DNA of 64,000 nucleotides from Hysterangium stoloniferum (taxonomy: Eukaryota > Basidiomycota > Agaricomycetes > Hysterangiales > Hysterangiaceae), in assembly GCA_015178975.1 (NCBI GenBank), contig WHVD01000026.1, positions 248,001-312,000 of the forward strand, in the 5' to 3' direction. Made by a program: the position numbers and the translations under genes. The number at the start of each line of letters is the position of its first letter. The first letter of the stretch is position 1. The notes beneath the pieces are model-generated. The model did no database searches. It had not been told where the DNA came from and saw only the letters and a list, made by a program, of their open reading frames with translations. This document shows, piece by piece, positions 56,690-64,000 of this stretch.

Positions 56690-57998
56690 ATTTGCTTAAC
56701 TACTGCTACTACATCTAAACTATCCTTTTGTCATTGTCAAGCCACTCACCTTTGATCTTTGAGTGCAATGAGAGGTGGACTTACAAAGTGCAGCATTGGG
56801 ACTAGTAATGAAACTGTGGAGTGGCAGCTGTATATGGAGTGTGGTTTATTGGGAATGGACTCACAGATTGCTGTACCTGGTCCAAGTACATCTATGGGTT
56901 TGATGAAGACAACAACATTCAACTTCGAGTTCTGTGAACCGACCTTTGCAAAGTAGGCCTGTTGTCCCACGAGTGGCCAGGCTGAAGTATTCTGTTATTT
57001 GTGGGGACTAGGAGTTATGAGCAGGGCTCTGCAGTCTAGCATTTGAAATCCGGGAGGTTAGGAGGATGTGTACTAGGAATTGTGAGCCAAAGGTACCATT
57101 CAACACTAATGTAGCAGAGGTGTGGTCTGGGAGGTTGGGGGAATGCATTCTAGGAGCAAGGGTCACTCCAAGATTCGATTATTCGACACCAAAAGTACCA
57201 GACAGATTGCATCTAGTGGGCACTCTTCTGTTACTATTCACAACCCTGTTTTCAGGCCTCCATCTCATCTCATCTCATTCTGTCTTCCATCACTAGTTAG
57301 TACAAAGCCTTCTTCTTGTACTTTACTTCCCTTTAGTTTGAATATCAACTTAGGATTTCCTTGTTCTAGTCTCAGTGGCAATTCCTACTCACATATCAGA
57401 CTTGGACCATCTTGACCTTAGACTCTGACCCCCCAGTTATCAGCTAAGTGTTGATTACTTTTGTTTAAAGTGTACTTCTTGCTTGTTTTGAAATACTGAA
57501 GCACCCAGACAGTTTGTGCAAGGGCACAACACATACATAAGTTGAAACCAAGCCCCACTGGACTTTATGAACTGGACCCCCCAGTTGAGTATGTACAGGC
57601 CTTTTGGTCCCCCACTTAGTCTTTCACAGTTCAGATATTGATTTATAACCTTCCTGTTAGGAACTGTGTCATTTACCCACATGTGTGTTTTCAACCCATA
57701 CTGAGCACAGTTGTGTGAGGGTGCAATAGATAAATTGAAGCAATGCTCCACAAGTCCCAAGCCAACTGGAATTGCCAGCTGTTTACATACTAACCTCCTT
57801 GAGTCTTAGTTTGCTCCCTTGGCTGACAGATGTAGAATTGTCTTGCCGTCCCTTGTGCATTAAGTAACTAGACTACAATCACTGGGTATTAGGGAATCGG
57901 GTACGGTACATGCAAGTACAAATAAACAATGCGAATGCTATGATGTGTAGGGTGTCACAAAATGAGTAATAATAAAAAATTAACGCGTATAGGTGGCT
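56690..57998. other. Repeat-derived stretch without recognisable gene
   Basis: An ORF pair at 56746-56970 (open on both strands) has no domain. From about 57230 the sequence is C/T-rich and contains a partial third copy of the 53.5-54.7 kb unit. LTR-like scraps ('gcacaacacatacataagttgaaaccaag') occur at about 57520-57560. Confidence 0.4.
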
Positions 57999-60900
57999 TT
58001 ATAAGAGACGCTGTTCTTCGTAATACTCTCTCACTTGGAACAACAAATCCATCTCCCTCTCCTTCCACCTCCTCTGCACCTCCGCCTTCACCTTCCCCCG
58101 GGCCTCATGGTTAACTTGCTTCGTAGTAACACAAAATGCTCCAGAGATAGGCCGATGATCAGACACGTCTGCCTCATACCGCTTGTAATGCAGACTGCGC
58201 ACTCGCCCTGGCTCACGGCATCGCCACAGTATTCGATCACACCACGCCGGCGCACGCCTTTTCTCCGAGGAGTCGTAAGTGTCAGAGCGGCGATCGTATT
58301 TGTATGTAGGGGCAAATGTAATCGGAGCTTCTGTAAAAGAACGAAGCCGGAAGCCAGGGTTGTTCTTTGCCTGTTTACGAAGCTGATCGTGTTTCAGCAG
58401 ATATTCGAGATCATTGTTTTCCACTGCGGGGATGATTGCGTCGCGCCGTAGATCGATGCGGTAGTTCAGATCTCCATTAAGCTGGAAAGTGTGAGTGTGA
58501 GTTTGAAAATTCAGAACCCCAAAAGCATCGGGGGTGGACATACGAAGCAGATCTCGTGATCCAAGATCATGGAGCCGTCTCCCCCTCCAGCATAAGGCAA
58601 TGCGTCAATAATCTCAGACCTCGGGAATGCCGCCCCTTCCTCCAATATCGCTGCTATATCTCGATTCCTCGCCCGGGTATGTGACTGTCCAGCAGCAAGA
58701 TGGCAATTGATAAAACATAGTGAAGAGTCGTCAACTACGAATCGCGCCACGATCGCGCCCTATAAATACCACATCAACGACAGAACTGTTGGAGCATTTT
58801 ACCAGGCACGAACCTTATTACCATACCGCCCTCCCATTCCCCTCTTGACAAGTTTCATATGCGAATCCCGCAGAAGTGCTTTCTGTTTCTGCCTTACAAA
58901 AATGCAAGAGAAAAGGCCGACGAGGTTGTCGGTGTGCGCAACGACGTACGGGTCGTCAATGGGCATTGCAAGACGCACGGCATGCACTAGTGCATCATGC
59001 CACATCCTGTATGATCGCGATACCTTGTCCGATATAGATCCATCTGCCTTCTTTTGGGCTCCAAGGAGGACAGTTTCTGAAAACGCCAAACAATCAACAA
59101 ATTTGATCGTTTCCATGATTCTCGCCTCCCATCACTTACTTGCTGCCAAACTGCGATTCTCCAGATCGATCAGTTCTTGGAAGCCAAAAGAAATGATATC
59201 GGGTCTGTCTACGCTTCTTAACACTTGCTCCAAGAAGGTAATATTGTCTGGGTTAGATCCGCCAGAGGTGAGCACGTCCGGCTTTTGGGCATCAGTGTTC
59301 CATGAACAGATGAGCACATTGAGTGGGCGGAAAGTGCTGAATTCGGCTTCATGCGATTGGAGCTCAGACTCTGGGTGAAGGAGTTAATAAACACTGTGAC
59401 AAAGCGTCAAGATGGCATTACCAATCCACTCAGCGCTAAGGAACCCGTCCCAGAATCTAAGCACTTCGTCACGACCGACGCTCACAACATGTAGACTTTG
59501 AGACTATCCGCGGTTTGTTATCTGGCGTGGTCATAACACAGAACAGCCACAACTCACCTTCGCAATGCTAAACGGATCCAGCGTAATCCGCGAAACAGGC
59601 AACTCTTCATGCGCCCTCCATGCATTCGTCATACGCCACCCTTCGCTCCTCTCATCACCAGAATCGACGCTATACGCTGTAATCACACCGCTTCTCGATC
59701 CAGTCCACAACTTATCCAGCACACCCTCCAACGCCAACACATCTGAATTCGAAATCTTAACAATCCCAACGTAAACGGGTACAGCTTTTCCGGAGTCGAA
59801 AGTATCCGTGCCCTCTGTCCAAACCGAGACGAAACCACCTTCATGTCCGAGATAGACGCGGTCGGGGTGCGAAGGTAGCACAGCACCGCTTGTCACTGCC
59901 CCTAAGGACTCCGATGGCGTAAGTATCTTCGAGCTGCAATTCGCTGCGAGAATATCATAGACACGTATAAGCGGCCCCTTTGCCGTGACACTAGCGCTGC
60001 TAGAGGATGCGCTGCCACTGCCACTGCCTCCCGACATCCAAAGCACACCTCCGAAGATCCGCACGAAGCCCTGCTTCTCAGATGTCCTTGCCACGCGCGG
60101 TTGTTGAGCACCTGCCGGACCCAAGTCCTCGTAATCCCGCCAGACCAGCATTTTTCCGCTCTCGTCTAAAGTAAGCATCGTACGGCCTTGGCGCATGATA
60201 CGCGTGATGGTATGGCTGTGAGGAAGTGGCCGGAAGCGGCGTACGACGTGATCCACGACGTCGAATTCGAACAGATGACCCTCTTTGGTTCCACACCAAA
60301 GAATACGCGCTTCTTGATCTCTATCGCCGGCTCTAAACTCCATCGCAGTCACCCGAGCTTCCTTCTTGAATTCGATACCCACATCCCTGAGATCAACTGT
60401 ACTGACCCCACTCAAAACACCGCGCGTCATATCGTAGACTTTCAAATCATGTCCTGTAGTAACAATAGCTCTTGCACCGCCTACAATAACGACACTTCCG
60501 GGAGGAACGGGAACTCCACTGCGGAATGCTGATATAGTAGCCAACGGAGGTCGACGTGAACAATGGGTGGCATCGGGAAGCTCCTGGCGAGAGGAGGTTG
60601 CAGGTTCTTCCTCTTCGTCAGACGAGGAGGAAGAGGATCGGCGGCGGGGAGCAACAGGAACTTTGTCGCGGGGTCCCACTGTACGCGTAGGAGGCGGAGG
60701 GATCGAATTGAACGTGCGTGTAGCAGAGGGGTCTGTGCGTGATGGGGGCGGGGGAATGTCATAAATACGCGCAGGAGGTGTCGCATCATGCGTACGCGTC
60801 GGTTTTGTAGCAATTGGTATGGCAGGCGGTGTGTGCATATGTGTTGTTGGATCAAATGAACGACGCGGCAATGGAGGGGGCTCGTCTAATTCATGACTCT

Positions 60901-61858
60901 CAACCCGACGTTGAGGTAATGACGGAGGCAGTGGAGGTATACGTCGATGAGCCACAACAGGAGGGGTTATGCCACGCTCACTCCCACTCCCACTTTCGCT
61001 CGAACTTCGATATAGGTCAGATTGACGTAATTCTCCAGTGTTTCTCGAAGGAAGCGGAGGAGGAATTCTGACGTCATCGTTTGCGGGCGAAGCACCAAGA
61101 GCTCTGGGGCCTGGACTGAATGTTATCGATGATGTTTCATTTTTGAAGCTATTCAAAATAGGGAGAGATGCACGTGGGCCCTTAATGGGAGATCGGCTGC
61201 CTGGACGAGCTGGAAGAGCCGGAGGGGATATAACGGTGGAAATGGACCTTAGAGGAGCTTCAGCTTTGGTAGATGGATAACCACTTCCTAGAAATGCAGT
61301 GTTTTCTCTAGCATGACAAGTATCAAAAAATGTATATTTAGAGAATGTGTAAAATCGTATCACGTACTTGAACTTCGACCTAAGGGATACTACCCCTCCA
61401 GGGGATCCATCGTCTACCTGCGAATCTGGCTGGAGAATTGGTTGCTTAGATGGAGGTGGCGGTGGTGGCGGTCTGCGTGACAATTTTGTCTTGAGGTGTT
61501 CTGCTTGATCAGGATTCGGACTCGCATTCTGGCGGGGAGGCTGCGGAGACGGTGTACGCTTCCCTCTTAGTGGGGGCGGGGTCGCTGATTTGATTTCTCC
61601 ATGGTCTTTCAAATCCGGAGAAGATGTTGATGACTTTAGTATTGGGCCATTTGGCATATCCGATGGACAAGAGAAGACTCGTTTAGGGTCCAGAAGGTCT
61701 TGAGTCTCCTGCTTCAAGTCGACATTAGAACGTTGTCTGGTAGGTCTCCTTGGAACATTGATGGGAAGTGTCGAGGACGATGCTGAAGACGATGTTGCCA
61801 TTTGCTCGAACTTGGAGCGCAATGAGCTCACTGGAGGCGGCGGGGATGTCGAGCTCAT
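57999..61858 (-). CDS. Inositol-polyphosphate 5-phosphatase with N-terminal beta-propeller
   Basis: Hydrolyses the 5-phosphate of inositol lipids or inositol polyphosphates. Seven exons; six GT-AG introns at 61308-61367, 59504-59557, 59371-59421, 59077-59139, 58760-58813 and 58482-58543. The first 400 residues are Pro/Ser-rich and probably disordered, with PxxP runs. A WD40-like propeller follows, ending V-G-R-D-E-V-L-R-F-W-D. The catalytic domain has ICSWNTDAQKP, FGFQELIDL, GGRYGNKGAI across intron 5, FINCHLAAG, LNGDLNYR, APAWCDRILW and SDHRPISG, i.e. all signature motifs of the family. The propeller-phosphatase order resembles plant WD40-type 5-phosphatases. CpG and codon use look like a normal host gene. 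Confidence 0.9.
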
Positions 61859-62950
61859 TGTACATGAAGGCCTAGTCAGAGATATTAAGATTTAAAAATC
61901 GAATAATAGGATATGATCGATATCGCCGATGAAGGCGTGCTCGTCGTGCCCGACAGTGAGCAAGTATGCCAAAGTGGATCGACTTTTGCTATATGGGCTT
62001 AGGTAATTTATGTAAGCGCGCGGACTAATTTTAGGTGAGGCTCTCATGTGGCTTTTCTCCTATCTTATAGCGCTGTTGATGATATACGACCATGAGATAC
62101 TAGACTAGGAAAGACTCGGAATCAAAGGTAGGAAGGCAGAGAAAACTCGGTGAACCTTTGAGACATGAGCCTAAATGCATATAAGATATATTTGAGGATT
62201 AATGTGAAATGCATTCAGAGGATGAGGAGACGCCTGATTTCTTTTTTCTTTATAGGCTGTTATGTAATTCTGAAGTCTACATGGCTGGAATACCAAATCA
62301 TAAGTTCATCAAGAAAGGTTAAAAATATCTCTGTCAGTGGGGCAGTCACATCTATAGATTACTTTGATGATACTAGTAGAAAGAAGTTTGGCAGACCCGA
62401 AGGAACGCTGACAATCTGGGGTGTACCGACAGGGTCGAGGGAAGTTGTGAAGGGATATCATAGCTGGACTGGTAAGCACACAGGAAGCCGTACACTGATA
62501 CAAATTAATACTGATTAGCCATTAGCGGCAAACTGAAAGGCTGTTGATAATCAGCTTCAGTGGATGTAGACAAGATAACGCTCTTGCTGCGAGTAATACA
62601 AGACCTTCGAACAAAGGTCGTGATAATTCTCTAAGTTCACCGAAAGTTAACGGGAAATAGGGCCCGTCTCTGCTTCCGCCTCCATATGGTGGACCCTCTC
62701 TGCCCCCGCCGCCATGTGGCGCCGTTGTAAGCCTCCAGGATTTCACAAACTTCAACTTTCCAGAGCATTTTTATCTGTTCAAGCTCCATGAGTGTTCAAA
62801 AAGCAGTTACCTCAACCCATGCTCTCATGTAAATGTGCAACGAACCATGACCATAACCAGTATCCGATCTCGGGAAATAACTCATGAAATAAAATGTATA
62901 GAAAGTCCTGATTTTTGAATCCTTCGGTACATGCAAACACACTTTATGCG
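61859..62950. other. Intergenic region
   Basis: Between two minus-strand host genes. The ORFs at 62165-62518 (+) and 62522-62755 (-) have no recognisable domain. It should hold the promoter of the phosphatase gene; I see no clear element. Confidence 0.4.
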
Positions 62951-64000
62951 TCACAATTCAATTAGAACCCCCCCACCTGCACTAGACACCATTTTCCCTC
63001 CAGGTAATCTCGCCTCCCAAGGGAGCGAGCCCGCCGGGCCCTTATGAACTGGTGACTGGCCATTTCCAACGTGCCCTATATTCCCTCCCTTCTTGTCGAA
63101 GGTAATCACGTTATCGGCAGCCGAGACGATACGGGTATACGTGTTGCCTGCGAGATCACTATAACTGAATGTGTTGTCGTTCATTCCGTGGCCACCACGT
63201 GTGCCGTTGGGAAAGAAAAGGAGGGAACCGTCTATATGCCGATCAATAAGTGGGTTTTTTTTCCACAAAAATGGGAGCCTCACTGGCGATCTGGTGATTA
63301 TGTATCGTAGACCCAACGATCAAGGGACTGGGCGTTAATTCTCTGTTGTATGAATGGTCGAAAAAGGTTGTCCCTGAGATAATGTATGAATTGACTTGGG
63401 GATGATGTGATACGGCGCTGATAAGAATAAGCTTACATCCAGTGACGTCCCCTGCCGGTAACTCGACGAAATCAAGTTCAAAAGGGAAATCGAATGTCTC
63501 CTGCACGACCGGCCGGCCGTTATGAGTTGACAGCGCAGTCCCACTGCTACTTTGTTTGACAATCTGTGAGATACGAAGTTATATGCGGGGATTCGATCAA
63601 CCATTCCATTTGCTAGGTTACCTGCGTCGTCGCGTTGTTCCGATAAATCTGAAGGTTCGTGTAAGAAAGATCCTGTTCCCAAGTAACACGATTAATGGAT
63701 CCGCTTCCACTGATGACTTCCGCTTGTATCAAAAGATTGTGCGTGGCGTGGACCGCGACATTCACGTCCCCAGTTTTTGCGACGCTCCCTTGCACAGAAG
63801 ATGTTGCGAATGGTGGCACTTTATAGGTGGTGATTTTTCCGGTTGTAGGCATGTTTGAAGAGTCGGTTATCACCTCAGCACGGAATATGATGAGCAAAGG
63901 AGGGATGTTTGTGAAATCATCATGTCTACCTGTACATTCCCGCTGAGAAACCAATTGTCATTTATAGCATGGCTAGTCTCGGCCGAAACAACGTCCAGAG
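62951..64000 (-). CDS. PNGase A-like glycoamidase, C-terminal part (runs off window)
   Basis: Resembles fungal peptide-N4-(N-acetyl-beta-glucosaminyl)asparagine amidase A, which removes N-glycans from glycopeptides. Visible exons read HAINDNWFLSGNVQ, then EVITDSSNM, ITTYKVPPFATSS, NLLIQAEVISGSGS and NRVTWEQDLSYTN, the stretch GRPVVQETFDFPF, DHSYNRELTPSPLIVGSTI and FSYSDLAGNTYTR, ending GGGVLIEL. Introns 63874-63929, 63564-63621 and 63374-63436 are GT-AG. The frame slips at an 8-base T run (63255-63262): one base fewer restores it. This could be a sequencing error or a real mutation. The N-terminus lies beyond 64000. Confidence 0.65.

Noticed and set aside
60188-61280. Plus-strand ORFs opposite the phosphatase gene
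   Set aside because: Shadow frames of the Pro/Ser-rich and propeller exons.

Overview
The window looks like a repeat-swollen chromosome region of a filamentous fungus, most likely a basidiomycete (Agaricomycetes). The basis is the short GT-AG introns of about 50-65 bp in every gene, chromodomain-bearing Ty3/gypsy elements, CpG-depleted transposon copies and the kinds of host genes present. Species assignment is inference. Only three host-type genes are visible, all on the minus strand: a Crinkler(CRN)-like NTPase/nuclease at 42.2-43.8 kb, an inositol-polyphosphate 5-phosphatase with an N-terminal beta-propeller at 58.0-61.9 kb, and the C-terminal part of a PNGase A-like amidase running off the right end (62.95-64.0 kb).

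The rest is nested transposons, and many insertions can be ordered from target-site duplications (TSDs) and from empty sites in related copies. Element A (gypsy, window start to 23441) holds a dead Tc1 element (1088-3983), several solo LTRs, a 411-bp TRIM-like retroelement (7919-8329), and two oppositely oriented copies of a long LTR, here called LTR-X. The second LTR-X copy (10099-20607) holds solo LTR D, which in turn holds element C (11720-18229), a gypsy element without reverse transcriptase. Element G (23715-40220) is split by element H (25285-33756), a third gypsy family, and by a minisatellite-expanded solo LTR (34261-35443). H carries a Tc1 element whose transposase ORF is intact (30238-31831). 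A Helitron helicase scrap lies at 40.7-41.2 kb. Element E (44605-52606, TSD AGTTC, two 544-bp LTRs) sits in a tandem-repeat region.

Three observations stand out. (1) The TRIM at 7919-8329 has two identical 128-bp LTRs, each with a cloverleaf tRNA-like sequence and pol III boxes; its primer-binding site matches the anticodon arm of initiator tRNA-Met, as in copia-type half-tRNA priming. (2) All gypsy families here carry an antisense, intron-containing gene between the chromodomain and the 3' LTR. Where readable it encodes a coiled coil or acidic linker plus a CX2CX6C-X8-10-CX2CX6C (Zn2Cys6-type) cluster. The copy in C can be spliced by eye into a 297-codon frame with one stop. (3) LTR-X has dense heat-shock-element-like GAA/TTC arrays just upstream of its TATA box, suggesting stress-driven transcription.

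Decay is dominated by CpG to TpG/CpA change: by hand alignment about 33 differences separate the two LTRs of E, and all but one fit that pattern. Most transposon genes are therefore pseudogenes by point mutation, and LTR divergence overstates their age.
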